From Hygrocybe punicea (Eukaryota > Basidiomycota > Agaricomycetes > Agaricales > Hygrophoraceae): a DNA stretch of 64,000 bases. Shown here piece by piece: positions 22,587 through 35,354 of the stretch. How positions within the stretch are numbered: the first letter of the stretch is position 1; the number at the start of each line of letters is the position of its first letter. Under the pieces are notes generated by a model. It did no database searches and had not been told where the DNA came from. It worked only from the letters and a program-made list of their open reading frames with translations. Both the position numbers and the translations under genes were made by a program. The stretch covers positions 4,588,001-4,652,000 of the forward strand of contig OY744467.1 of NCBI GenBank assembly GCA_963556145.1. Reading direction: 5' to 3'.

Positions 22587-23881
22587 CTACCCATGCCATT
22601 GACTGGCCGTATGTGTCTGTGCGGGTGGTCGCTGTGGAATTTGGGACTCGGTGATATCGAAGACATCGATTGCACGCTGAATACGCTATGAGAGTGAGCG
22701 ATTGCACCGTGTGTGGTAATTGCAGACCCACTTTCCATGTTGCCATGTCAAATTCCATTACGATTTGGCGTTTTTTCAAACCATCTGCGTAGTCCGCATC
22801 AGATGGCGGTTGGCAAACGTCTGTGAAGATGGATCGGTACACATGAATTACAAAATTTAAGGCGGGACTGACAGATTATGGGCTCGCCATCCTCGTCGGT
22901 TTCGAGAGCAACTTTCCCATCTCGAATGAGGAATGACAGATAAAAAATGTTCTCAACAGACTGGGCAAAATCATGGGGGTTCACGACGAATCTGAACAGA
23001 TTAATCCGGCCTGCCTCTTCAAGGAGTTTCTCGAGCTGTTGTTCAGCGTAAAGGTGAACTACGACACGAAAGAAGACAAACGACTGTGCCATACGGTAGC
23101 GACATTCTTAGTTGTTTCATTTTGGGAACGAGCAATATCGGCTTCTTTCAATTCTTGAGGTCTTCTCTCTTCATCCTTGTTCTTGTCCAATTTTGCACGC
23201 TTCCCATTTGTGGCGCGTCTCTTTTGTTCGATCGAAAGAGGTCCTAACCTTTTCTTATATGATTAACGAAATCTGCCAGTTTACTGCTAGGCTCACATAA
23301 AATCCATAACGGGAACTCTCCGACTTTTGGCGAGAGCTTTCCGCCCAACTTTTTCCCAATCGAGAGGTGCGTCGCCGTCCTCGACATCAGAACCCTCGTG
23401 GAGTTGATCTTCCATCGGTTTTCGGCCACCCATGAAGGTTATCAGTTTGGCAACGAATTCATCGACGTCAAAGGCGCTTCCGCCTGATTTCATTGCACGA
23501 GCTTTCTGGGCTCCCATGGTGGATGCCATTACAAGAAATGCGGAATCAAGGGTGGCTTCCTGTGGCCCCTTGACTGGAAATTTGTCAGTACTAGGCGAAT
23601 ATGTTGGGAGGTAAAGAACATGCCCTTATGGAACAACGAATCGGCGCGGTGAACTTTATCAACAAGTTCGGCCGCAGTATATTCATTGGGATTCGCTTGT
23701 TTTTCTGAAGGCAAGAAAGGTGTTAATGTATGACTTTATATGCTAACTCGAATATACCTTCTGTATCTTTATGCAGCGTGCGGTACTCCTTTCGAACTTT
23801 GCGTTTTTCTTCTGGATCCTGATCTGGATCATACACAAGGCGTTTCGACATACTTATCATTTCTACGTCGGAGTCGGGCAT
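22587..23881 (-). CDS. NSE4: Smc5-Smc6 complex kleisin NSE4
   Basis: NSE4 bridges the Smc5-Smc6 heads in DNA repair and replication-fork maintenance in the nucleus. The start ATG at 23881-23879 gives [19 protein letters not shown]. Family blocks follow in order: [17 protein letters not shown] (N-terminal helix), [125 protein letters not shown], and a closing [12 protein letters not shown] spliced to QIPQRPPAQ. The stop is TAG 22589-22587. Introns of 45-60 nt separate the blocks, for example one inside TWK/RIQRAID near 22690-22733. No disabling change was seen. Confidence 0.87.
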
Positions 23882-24505
23882 CTGGGTAATAGGAACGTTC
23901 CTGCTTCGGTTAAATGTGAAGTAAAAGGCGCGTTGTTGCGGTTTGTTTGCGTGATTCAGGGTGACTTTCAAGTTCACAAAAAAAACTAAGAAAGACCAAC
24001 GTTAATATTGCAACTCAAGCATTCACCGTCCACTTATTTGCAAAAAAGCCAACCGTTAGATCACCCGACATTTTTGTCGCGTTCTCATGTCGATAACTCA
24101 CTCTATAGAGGTGTGTTTCACGATTCCTGGTCACAATGTCACCCTGTTCTGATAATTCTATAGTATAGCAAGAGTTCGAAGGCCAAGTGCCATGGCCCTG
24201 CGCCTTGCAAAGGCTCCTGTATTGATTCAGGAGTTCTGAGGTACGGTCAGACCGTTTCTGGGGATTATGGAGACACTGTAGAATGGCGTCACTGGTACGC
24301 CTCTTGGCGATACTGAAGGAACGTGCTGACGCGTTTTCTCCCGAAACAGGGGTTGTGTGACACCAGGTATTCTGACAGAACTCGCTGCGGTCGGACTAGA
24401 CTGCGTGAATGGGTTCTCGAATCTCAAGTACGTCTTTGACTGAAAAGTCTTCACCGTCATAACAAAGTCATTAGACACGGGGATCAAGTAAAAATTCAGA
24501 AAGCC
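23882..24505. promoter_or_regulatory. Shared intergenic region between NSE4 and the SNF2 gene
   Basis: About 0.6 kb between divergent DNA-repair genes, so it may act as a bidirectional promoter. An 86-codon minus-strand frame (24487-24227) occupies part of it, but has no recognised motif and may be chance. Confidence 0.4.
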
Positions 24506-27500
24506 ATGGCTATTCGCCAGGTTGATCCCTCCGACATCCCTGAGACGGCCAAAACGAACATGGACTTAAGAAGAAAAGTCACCCCAAGTTCCAACCAGAA
24601 GAAGAGAAAGGCCGCATTTGACACAGCTGCATCAACGTCTCATTTGCCGGCCTCTATCTCTTCGCAGTCTGCTACATTACATCCTGCAACCTCTCAATTA
24701 TCTCGGCATCGGGTAAAACCCATTCAGGAAGAGGTAGACATTGATCTAACTCAGGAGGAGGAAGCCAGAGATGAGATTTACTGTGCACTGACAACCAAGA
24801 TTGTTGGGGTACAATACTACAAAGGTATATTTATATTGTTTATTGTCACATCCTGCTTTTGATATATTCCCAGGTTTGGTTGGTGCAAGCGAAGAAGTCA
24901 CGCTTGTGAGAGAACCGCATAATCCGTACGATCGGTAAGCTTTGTTTTGTGCATATATGTAGCAATGCTCAACGGTCATGAGGTTAGAAATGCCATTCAA
25001 GTCAAGAATATTGGGCAGGCTCAAGTCGGCCACGTCCCGCGTGATATTGCTTCGAAGTTGGCTCCTCTACTTGATCGAAAAGTAATCACAGTTGAAGGCG
25101 TTATGCTCGAAGGCAATTGTACGTCTTCACGCATTCCGCGTCTGTATTGCAGACGCTGAAACAAACCGATGGCAGTAACTGGTTTCAGCTATTCGCTATC
25201 CATGTAAGCAGGCTGAAGACAACATGGAGGCGTATTTAATGTGCTTAATCCACAGGATATTGAAAATCTACGGTCCTTCGGATAAAAGAGATCAGTTAGA
25301 ACCTTTGTTGATTTGGGCTACACCGCGTCAACGTGGTTTTCCACCACATAATGGGAGTACTAATCGTGCTGTTCCCGGCTTACCCGGCAGCGGGCGAGTT
25401 AGTTCATCCATTGCTGCTGTCGGGGCCAACTCTTCGAACACGCGACGAGCGCCGGCGGGCATGACAGCGTCACAACAGGAGGCAACTCGGAAACAACATG
25501 AAGCTCTTCAAAAAGCAGCCGAACTAAAACAAATGCTTAACAATCTGGAGAAGGTGGATGATGAGGGACGCCGCATTTCTCTATTGGATACGCTGTGTTC
25601 CACAGAGGACATATTGAATCTCCCTTTGCACCCCAATCCGCCTGGCATCAAGAACGGAAACCTAGTAGTGGATCTGTTGAAGCATCAGGTATGAATCCCT
25701 TTCTTTCTTTGGGTTGGATTCAATCATTCAATTTCTGAACTGATCATCCCAGAGTCAAGCTCTGCAATGGTGTGTCCAACGTGAGTATCCAATGTTACCA
25801 AAAGAAGAATCCGACAAGCCAGTTCAATTCTGGCAACTGAGAAGGAATGGTGCCAAGGTATTTGCCCTCATCGGTCCCCCTTGAGTCTTTTCTAATTCTG
25901 ATGCTTCAGTCGTATTATTACAATAGTAAGCCGCAAGTTTGTGCATATGGTAACACTCTAATTTTTTTACCAGTCGCTACTAAGTCGCCACAAGAAGCTG
26001 CTCCAATACTGGGCCGAGGGGCTTTGTGCGCAGATTCGATGGTGAGTTGTATCGATTCCAAATTGTCTTAGTGGTTAACCTCTCACGAACAGGGATTGGT
26101 ATGTCTTCTTGGAGGGTTGTCGTCTTCTACTCAAAGAAATATACAGGGAAAAACGCTCACCATGCTGGCTCTCATTTTAGCCACGAAGGATGACATTCCC
26201 CCGGATTTTTCGAGGAGCACATTGATTGGTAGACCATTTCCGCCATTGTACGTCTATGTGCTGACAGCGTATTAAACGATAGTTGTCCCACTTTCCGTGC
26301 TATCTAACTGGGAGAAGCAAATTCAAGAGCACTGCACATCAGGTTCTTTATCATATTGCATCTATTATGGCACAAACCGTTCTATGAGCCCGGAACAACT
26401 CAAGAAATTTGATGTTGTAATCACCACGTACCAAACCGTTACGGGTGAACACGGTGGCGTCAAAAATGGGATGGAAGGATCCAACAAGAAAAAGAAAAAA
26501 ATAGATAGAACCCTTTTCGAGGTCCCTTGGAAGGCGAGTGCGCCACTAACAACGTTTTCTTGGTATTGATTGTATTATGCCACGCAGAGAGTTATACTCG
26601 ATGAAGGACACACTATCCGTAACCCTAAAACAAAAATGGCAATAGCGGTATACGGGCTGAGAGCGCAGAGGCGTTGGGTTCTATCTGGCACTCCAATTGT
26701 AAGCGTCGACAATGTTTCGAACCTACCATCAATTAACGTTCTGTAGATCAACTCACCAAGGGTGTGTCCAAATAACTAGCGACTATAAATCATTAATACT
26801 GTTTTAGGATCTTGGATCTATCCTCACGTTTCTGCAAATCTGTCGGCCTCTCGACAATGAAGATTTTTTCAAGAGACTCCTGCTTCGTCCATTGAAAGAT
26901 GGTGACCCTGAAGGCGCTGAACTTTTGCGCGTAAGTCAGACCGGATGCTGCGGTTGCACTTCTGTAACGTCGTCTAGGCCCTTATGAGTCACATTTGTAT
27001 CCGTCGAACAAAAGAGGTGTGATATCTTCCTGGGCAGTGGTTTTAAACCTGGCATGTCTTATATCAACGTCACCCTCGCAGATGCAAGACAGCAAGGGGA
27101 ATCATTTAGTCCCTCTCCCACCGGTGAGCATTATATTTGTCTGGTCAAGCGGTCATTCAAATATCAGAGCTAGGTTGAGATGATTCTAGTCCCTGTCACT
27201 CTTAGTGACGAAGCCAGAGTATGCACATCTAATGCTAGACAATTTATCGGACTAATCTGACATTCTCTAGACGTTGTACGATGCCGTCGAACAACTCTCG
27301 AAGAAAAGAGTTGAGAATTACATGAATAGTCGTGGCGGTAGTAATCCTGTGGTATGTCATTGGTATCTGTGTAACCTGTGTATGGACCATGACCGCCGTC
27401 TCGAATATCTTCAGCAAGCTAATGTTCTGAGCATGCTCACTCGCATGCGCCAACTGGCCCTTCACCCTGGACTCATACCCTCAAACTATCTCGAGCAACT

Positions 27501-28324
27501 TCAGATCACCGATGAGGAAGATGCCGCACCAGCCATCCAAATTACTACCCACGACAAAATTCGTTTGCAGGGGTTGCTGGCGCAAGCTATCGAAGATTCA
27601 GAAGAATGTCCAATCTGCTTCAGCATCATAACAGATCCGAGAATAACAACTTGCGCGCACTCCTTCTGTCTATGCTGGTAAGTATGATAGCCCTCGTGCA
27701 ATATCATTTCGTTGATCCGTACTACAGTATCACGGAGGTAATTTCGCGTGATTCAAAGTGCCCAATGGTACATGTCGGCATATCTTTCTCTAAGCGATTT
27801 TCGTTCTGATCGGCAATATTAGGATCGGCGACCGATAGGCCTAAGCGATTTGATTGAACCACTTCCTCCCACAGATTTAACGCAAGCTCCCATCCGCGCG
27901 GAGGAGCCGGACGCCACCGGTATACGCGCAGGGTCTTCCGCGAAAATTGACCAATTGATTCATTTACTCAAGCTTACCCCCCCATTGGAGAAATCGCTTG
28001 TTTTCTCACAGTTTACATCCTTCCTGGACAAAGTAAAGGACTGCATGACTTCGCTTTGATTACACTGACAGTGCTTTCATAGATTGCAGAAGCATTGGAA
28101 GAGCAAGGGTGGGTCGGCCTGCCATTCTGTGTCCTATGCTAAGAAGTTGTCTGCCAGTATTCCTTACCTCCGATTCGACGGTCAAATGTCGGCGAAGAGA
28201 CGACAAGAAACTATCGAGCGATTCTCCGTGCCCCTGGAAGATGACCAGAGCGACAATTTCTCCATAGATTCTCTTGCGAGATGCTCCCGTCGCCGCTCAA
28301 AAATAGTTGTTGACGATATCGACG
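24506..28324 (+). CDS. Rad5/HLTF-like SNF2 ATPase with HIRAN and RING domains (3' end lost in gap)
   Basis: This class remodels stalled replication forks and ubiquitylates PCNA. Domains in order: a basic N-terminus; HIRAN (EIYCALTTKIVGVQYYKG, VTLVREPHNPYDRNAIQV, GHVPRDIASKLAPLL); helicase N-lobe with Walker A ADSMGLGKT; motif Ia VVPLSVLSNWEKQI; DEGH box RVILDEGHTIRNP; motif III LSGTPI; RRTKEM; an inserted RING finger (CPICFSIITD, CAHSFCLCW, KCPM); and the start of the C-lobe (SLVFSQFTSFLDK, YLRFDGQMSAKRR). The gene is intron-rich and includes a 16-nt exon (25910-25925) and an apparent 6-nt exon (26093-26098). The sequence runs into the assembly gap before helicase motifs V and VI, so the protein is partial. 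It may correspond to RAD5 or the HLTF branch, which I cannot separate. Confidence 0.85.
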
Positions 28325-28424
28325 NNNNNNNNNNNNNNNNNNNNNNNNNNNNNNNNNNNNNNNNNNNNNNNNNNNNNNNNNNNNNNNNNNNNNNNNNNNN
28401 NNNNNNNNNNNNNNNNNNNNNNNN
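28325..28424. other. Assembly gap (100 N)
   Basis: Exactly 100 unknown bases, a conventional gap size, so the true distance is unknown. It separates the 5' part of the SNF2 gene from the 3' part of an FKBP gene. Both lack the sequence that should lie between, so the missing DNA probably exceeds 100 bp. Confidence 0.95.
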
Positions 28425-28996
28425 AAACGGACAAGGATCAGCCGGAGAAGAAGGATGGTGCAGCGCCGAAAGTCACGACAACGCCGAAAATCACGACAAG
28501 CACGATTGCTGGAGGCATAAAGATCAGTGAATACAAGGTCGGTTCCGGGCCTCAAGCCAAGAAGGGTCACACTGTGTCCATGCGGTATATCGGAAAGTTG
28601 GAGAATGGCGAGGTCTTTGATAAGAACACCAAAGGTAAACCTGTGGGTCGTATTTCGGGCCTCGCTCCTCGATCAACGGCTTGACTTTACTCAACTAGTT
28701 CACCTTCCGGCTGGGCGAAGGGGAAGTTATCCCGGGTAAGTACAAGTTTTGACCCCGTCTGGTTCACAACCCAGCAATCATATATTATTTTAGGGTGGGA
28801 TGAAGGCATCGTCGGAATGCAGGTTGGAGGAGAGAGAGTTCTCACCATTCCTCCGAATATGGGCTATGGGAAGAAAAAAAACGGCTTCTGTACCTGCTAA
28901 CTCGGTCCTCACTTTCGGTATTGTTTGTTGGCTATATATTATGACCGAAGGCTGACCCATTCACCAATAGAATGCAAGATGCTTGAGATCAAGTGA
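28425..28996 (+). CDS. Nuclear-type FKBP peptidyl-prolyl isomerase (5' end lost in gap, frameshift)
   Basis: FKBPs catalyse proline cis-trans isomerisation. The lysine-rich run before the catalytic domain points to the nuclear FPR3/FPR4 type, which acts on histones and nucleolar proteins. Visible motifs are [73 protein letters not shown] and CKMLEIK, ending at TGA 28994-28996. Introns lie at 28643-28698, 28736-28793 and about 28919-28971. A run of eight A at 28874-28881 puts the protein out of frame after GYGKKK; seven A would restore the expected VPANSVLTF. This is either a sequencing error or a real lesion. The acidic N-terminal domain is missing because of the gap. Confidence 0.83.
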
Positions 28997-31900
28997 AAGG
29001 CAGACTTGCCGACTCCATTATAAAAATGTTATTTGGTCCGGACGAGCCTCATATCAAAAGTAGCAGCATTCTCCCTCTTTTCGTGGTTACAGAACTCCCA
29101 TTTTATTGACCCCTGCTGTGTGCTATAAATATATCTTCGAAGGAAATCTTCCGGGATTGTCTTGCCTGAATTGGTGTTTCTCCTGAATTGGTGTATTTGT
29201 ACCTGAACAGCATCTCTCGTCACGTGATCTCGGTTAGTCGCACCGGCGACAGGTTTGGCGTAAATATTCTGTTAGAACCAGGTTGAGATGAGATATAAAG
29301 GCCTGCGTTTCGTAGGAAGTAAATAACAAGGAGCAGTGCGCAACGTATTCCAGTAGATGTCGCGCGCCACAGTCATGACTCCGAGTCCCGTGAACGGAGA
29401 CATGTCACGGACTCACCGAAATCAGCGTATCAACTTGAAAGTCTCCGACTCTCCGCATGTCGATCGATGCTTCCAAAGTTAGCAGCAAGAGCGGGGGTAT
29501 GAGGTTGACGAGAAGTAGGTTCCAATCGGGTTTGCCTCCTGGTTTCCTTCAAGTTTTCTCCCTTCTCAGCACCTGATTTAGTCGGTTCGTATACACTGAA
29601 ATGCCATACTCCTGGAAAAGACGTTCACTGCTCGTTTGACCGTGACAGATATTATTCTAGACCAATTCAGATTTCAGCTACCTTTAAACTCAGGCAAGGA
29701 GCCAATCTAGCCATAGTACCATCGATAGACACTTACCGGATCCAGAGTGCGGTGAGATTTGGAGATGGTTACTGAACGATAAGTACGCCGTGCACCTGTG
29801 CAGGAGCAAAGAAATCGTTGGTTTGATCTCCGTGACTCTGGTCCCGCTCGGCCTTTTCCATTATCTTCAGGCAAGCAGTTTTTATGCCTTTCAAGCTCGT
29901 ACACCCGTAAGTCTTGAAGTTTGAAGCTTCAAGTTGAAGGTGTGGTCCAACCGCAGTTCGTGAGGACAGACCTCCAACAACTCGCCCGTTTCTCTCGTTT
30001 CTTCGAGAGTTATCTCGTTGACCTCTTGCTCACAGATGTGATCACAGCGGTCACAGGGCTTGACCGGTGACCGGTGACCCTTCGGATCTCAATACAATTC
30101 ACCAATGTTCAAATGTTCACATAAACATCGAAATCGGGCCGCTAATATTATCATATCCATGCGAGAATACGGGCAATATATTAATGTTTAGGGTTGCTGT
30201 AGACTCAGTAAGGAAACATGTTCGTGTATCTCATACCGGGTCTTACCCTTAGTAGGCGACTCGGCTCACCCTTACTGCCATACTCAAATTGCCCGGTTCG
30301 ATATTCGGAGAGAGACAACTCGAATTTTTTTACCGTGTGGAAAGAGAAGTCGATATTAGCACACGGATATATATATATTTCATTGAATATATGTACCCAC
30401 TGGAGATCACTCTACAACAGTAAGTGAGAGACCGGTGGAGTGGAAGGAGCACGAGGGAATGCCGTGTGATGTGTGTATACAATGGTGCCATGTCTTCTAA
30501 ATGAAAAGTTCAATGAGTGGCCCACAACGGAGGAAGTACGGATACGGAGATAAAATGGAACAACCGTGGTCGACGGAGCATCATGGTGTCTCTTCCAACC
30601 GTTGATACTTGATCACATTGAGCGCGGTATGTCAGTACGAAGAGAAGATGATTGTGGCCAAATCGTCTTTGAAACCCGAGCAATGTGGGACCTGAAGCAT
30701 ACCATCCGAGGAGATTCAAATGTCCAATCCGCCTGCAGGAGTGTGCCAGTTGGCTATCGCGCCAGATCAACGGGGTCAAGTGGTAACTTCATCGCCAAAT
30801 TCGAATTGGGGCTTGATGGAGCCGTAAGATACATCGTCGGATAAAGCTACGAACGGAAGGAACTTGCCAACGAGGAAGGGAATGTGGGCGTGGGCGTGGG
30901 CGTGTTCAAGGTCAAATTGATAGCATCTGTGACGAATCTTCCAAGTACTGTGGTGCCTTGTGGCATGAAAGATTAGTTGTATTCGACCCTTGAAGTCGGC
31001 GCATCAAGAAAGTCCTTTCTCTGTACATGGCTTTCTTGAACAAAATATGAAAATGTCGTGGTTCAAAATTTTCGAAGCCCAGCGATACGTGCTACAGCAC
31101 AACGATTGATCCAGATAATCTAAATCCAATGAGTTGGATCTCGGCAAGAGGAGATGAAACGCACACGTTCTGGCAACTTTTAGCATTTAAGCCTCTGGTC
31201 TCGAGCTGAACGACCCACAGTCATTCCCCCCCCCCCCCCCCACTGGCGTAAGGTCTCAAGCTCTACCAAACAGTATACTGGCCTCTGCGAGTCATATCCT
31301 TCGCGTTCTGCTATTTCGTTCGATGGCCGTTCATCCTCTTTGTTGTCATACCCTTCACCAATGTAGCGGTGAGTGGCTTCGTCTATACTTACCAGTGCCA
31401 AAATTTCGATTTCGGCCATTTGCTTCGGTCGCCTGGCCCCTTAGCGCACTTTTAAACCAACCTGGTGTCAAACAGAGGTGCCACTTGGAAAGTCCAGACT
31501 TTTTTTTTCATTTTCTGGTATAGGCCTATATCCAAAGAGTAGGTTGCTACCGTTGTGTCTTGTGATACTGCTGTTCTGCACGGCATGACCACCATTCACT
31601 GCACATCGGTCTGGCTTTCTTCCAACCCATCTGTACTTCAAACATATGCCATTTTCGAGGCCATTGTCAGAGTACATACCATGGGAATGGAAGAAGGCCC
31701 AGACCGAGGTGATGTGGACAGTCGCATCCTACAAACAGAGTATCGTGGAGAACAACGTCATAAAGCCGAGAACTTTGTTACTGGTCATCTTTACTGTCCG
31801 ATTCGTCTGGCCGAGCGCAGGGATTCTTCTAGCAGATGGTGCTAGGCCTGCTTCGCCGTTCCTAACACGATGGTGATTGTCAAGAAAAAACTTACAATTT

Positions 31901-34900
31901 TATCAGGGATTTGCTCGCTGCGCCTGCGTTGAGGTGGACGCAGGAAGCATTCATGCGAGCGGTCGAAACGCGCTCCGAATTTTCCAGATGCGAGAGCGCC
32001 ATCGTCGTGGACAGTTCCCGTCTGGGACCATTGTTTAACAGTCCTAAGTCCATACGATAAAAATCGAACCAGGCAGGATCCGCTTACCTGACCCCGAATG
32101 CAAGCTTGCCTGTCTAGTTACCCACTTTTCTGGCCGTCGTAGAACTGGGATTGCAATGATTAGTTTATCTGGGAGCAGAAGAATATAGTGGTTTTTGCAC
32201 AATTGGACGTAAAAAAACGCGTCACTTCCCGAGTTACGGCTTAGCGCCGTGATCCGAACTCCCATAGCCTATACCTATCCGTCTAGTCCTGACCTTCAGC
32301 CAACTGGGTTCCTACCAATCTCAATCCCCTAACGAGATCTAATCCATGACAAATTGCGCTGGCAGTGACGTGTTTTAAACAGGAACATTACGTGCTACGC
32401 GCTTCATAAAGTCAACAGAAGATCCTAATGAAGACATTCGATTAACTGTCCCACTCCCGTGATGGAAGGCTGCGGGTGGACCACAGGCGGTTTACTATGC
32501 AGTGAGTCGAATTTACTTGATTTATTCTATCGCGAATACTCTGGAATCTGGAATCTGGAACCTGGAAAAACGACAGAACCTTACACTGGCACGAAATTCC
32601 AGCAGGATTTGTCCCTTGGTATTTCTGTGTAATCGCGAAGCTGGATAGTTCTTTGACAATTTTTTACGGCATCAATTAGGAACGGTAAAAGTGTTCGCCT
32701 CACAGTTACCTTACACTCAGAGTAAGGCGTCGCCTGGATCAGACAACCCAAACTCCATAGATTCACAGCGATGGTTGACATAATGATTCACTTTCTGCTT
32801 CCCGAGAACGAACTCCGCGAATTTGATCAAATGTCGTTGAGCCATGTCCCTCTATATGAACTAGTAAGACTGAAGAAAATTGACAGATGAATAGATTGTA
32901 CGGCCTGGCCTGGCGATCACTGTGATGGCTGGTACATGATTTGAACGAACGAATAACGATCTACTGGTCACTTGCAATTGAACGGAGACCAACGATGAAC
33001 GTATGCCCTTGCTGCTGTCGTATTTCAACAAGGAACAAGCCCTCCAGAATGTGGTTTCAGACAGCTTGCAACATGATAAGACGTATCCCTGTGAGGCTGA
33101 GGTTTGAGGCCTCGAGGTATCACGACATTTCAGGGTGGGTTTTTTTCCTAGTCCGATGTCCAGAAGAAACCGGAATTGCAAATAATTTGCTCCTTCCAGT
33201 GGCAGGGGTCATGTTGGAGCCACGCCATCGATGAATGCAAATAGGGAGGCGAAAGTTCCATGTGAATGCACTGATTTGGTGTGATCAATATCCAGATATT
33301 ATACTTGGAGTTGTTCTGCTGGGTTTCACATCAGAGAGACCGCGCCAACTCCGTAATTGAGCAGTGATAAGAATAATCATTGAGGAAATGAGCTGCATTC
33401 ACAGAGAGGCGCAGTGCTAGGCTCAGGAGGCTTTGAGCGAGGTAATGAGCGATGTGCATGCATTAAAAGCAAGGTGATAAAGGCTTAACTGGGGCAGGAA
33501 TCCATTCCGGTCGATATCGTATCTTTCCTGTGTTTATTTCCGGGCCATCATGGCGTTGCAGCAGGGCCTGACATCAGTAGTCACACAGGAAGCATTCAAA
33601 GGCCCGCAATCCGTGAGGTGGGACATCGTGGTGGTATTGGGCCCATATTTGAATGATCGGCTATGAGATTCAAGGTAGTCTGTTTGCCTTCCTTTGGTTC
33701 GGAGAAGAGATGATGTGAGTACTCACATGTACAAGTTCCTATTTTGTCAAAACTCAAAACCACTTCCGAGTCACCGTGTCTCTTTTCAGCAAATTGGACA
33801 ATCGATCCGAAGACACAGATGGTTTCTCCCAGTGGCTGTCGCCGTTACCCTTGATCGTTACGTCCAACTGCACATCGCGATTCCAACCGGGAGTAGGCAT
33901 CCCATCGTCATTTCTGCGTCCTTGTACAAAGTATTCCCTCACCTTGACATGAGCATTCACAAACCGGTGGCCGAATGGAAACTTCAAGGACTATGAATGC
34001 TCTTGGGTCATGCAAACGAGCATGTTCCACCGGAAACATATAATTCTGCGGCTGCTGTAATTCCAGGACAAGGACCAAGCTTCTCGGTGCCTATGACACT
34101 CTTTCACGGTGCCACACGATAGAATGGAACACACGTCAGCCTGATGTTCTTTCAACCCACCCACGCTAAGAAGAATCCGTCTTCTCAGGATGTAGGACGA
34201 GAGGGGTTGAAAAGACATCAGATTTCGGTATGCTTCACAACCTTATTGTCGACAGCTTTGGAAACAGCTCGGCAGAATATTTCTAGAATGACTTGCACAT
34301 TCAATACCTCGTGTACCCAGTCAAAGATGACCTCAAGGTCCTGACGGGAAAAGATGTCAACAGCACCGAGCATCGTCCTCAGCATGGCAAGTATGACACG
34401 GTAATCTGACAGGGCGAACTCACACGCCTCTATATCCCTAAAAAATATCAAGGGTTGCCAGTGGATTCGGTCGAGCGGATATGGGTGACCTTGTGGGCAA
34501 GACTTAGGAGGAGAGCTTCAACCCAACCTGTTGACAGTCAAGTGAAGCAAATTCGCTATCTTTGTCGGTCCTCGAATCCCGGATCTCGAAGAAACAAAGC
34601 AGCGTAGTCATCCTGCTTTGTCTCGGGCGCTGTGACTAAAGAATACACAGGAGAAGCGTGCTCCAAAAGGCCAAGACGTTTTCGTTTTCCGTCTACATCA
34701 AAGGTACGCCTAAATAGATTTTACTTTCGGCACGGCACAACGTTCACGCACTGAGTACTGAGTACTGAGGCCTGAGGCCCTAAACATTGTTCGTCCCCTC
34801 CAACTTTGCCGTCCAGAGAAACGGAAACGCGACTGCCGGGCAAGGTTGAAGACGACTCGACGACTGTGCCGTCAACTGATCTTTCAAGTTGGAGAAAAGG

Positions 34901-35354
34901 ATGGCGACAGGCAGATCCTATTATCGAGTGGATCGAAATACATCAGTGAATCATTCAATTTGTCGTTCAACTTTCCTGACACCCGTTTCTTGAATCATTG
35001 TCCCGCCAATATGTCGTGTTGATGTAGCCTCTGGCACCGCTCCCGGATACGACGAACATTGAATGGAGCATACAGTATAGTAAATTCTTAGTGTTTGAAC
35101 AGCACAATACACCATAACAATAAGGTCGGTTTGTTTGCAAGTAAAAAACTAGGCTGGTGCCTAGCACACCGACTCAAGAATCCCTTCCTTCCTCTGTATC
35201 CTCGGTCTCCTACCATTCATCCTTGTCCTTGGCGCTAAACGTTTAAAAGTTACATAAAAACTCCGCGAATTTGAATCAAGATCCCAACGCAAATTTGATA
35301 TATTTTTCCTTTGAAATAACGAGTGCCAGCCGAACCTTCGAAAGCAGATATCTA
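28997..35354. other. Gene-poor region of about 6.4 kb
   Basis: Short open frames occur on both strands, but none joins into a protein I recognise. Local features are a 16-base C run at 31226-31241, GTGGGC triplication near 30888-30903, GGTGACC triplication near 30061-30080 and AT-rich TATA-like blocks near 30365-30375. A weakly protein-like minus-strand stretch (33987-33754, containing HVKVREYFVQGRRNDDG) and one at 34451-34218 may be remnants of an intron-rich gene. I cannot name or delimit it. Confidence 0.4.

Noticed and set aside
24227..24487. 86-codon minus-strand frame between NSE4 and the SNF2 gene
   Set aside because: No recognisable motif and it occupies a likely shared promoter; kept only as a remark.
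30510..30844. Overlapping frames on both strands in the gene-poor region
   Set aside because: Neither continues into plausible spliced exons and no family motif was recognised.
31226..31241. Run of 16 C
   Set aside because: A simple homopolymer, possibly with length error; no further structure.
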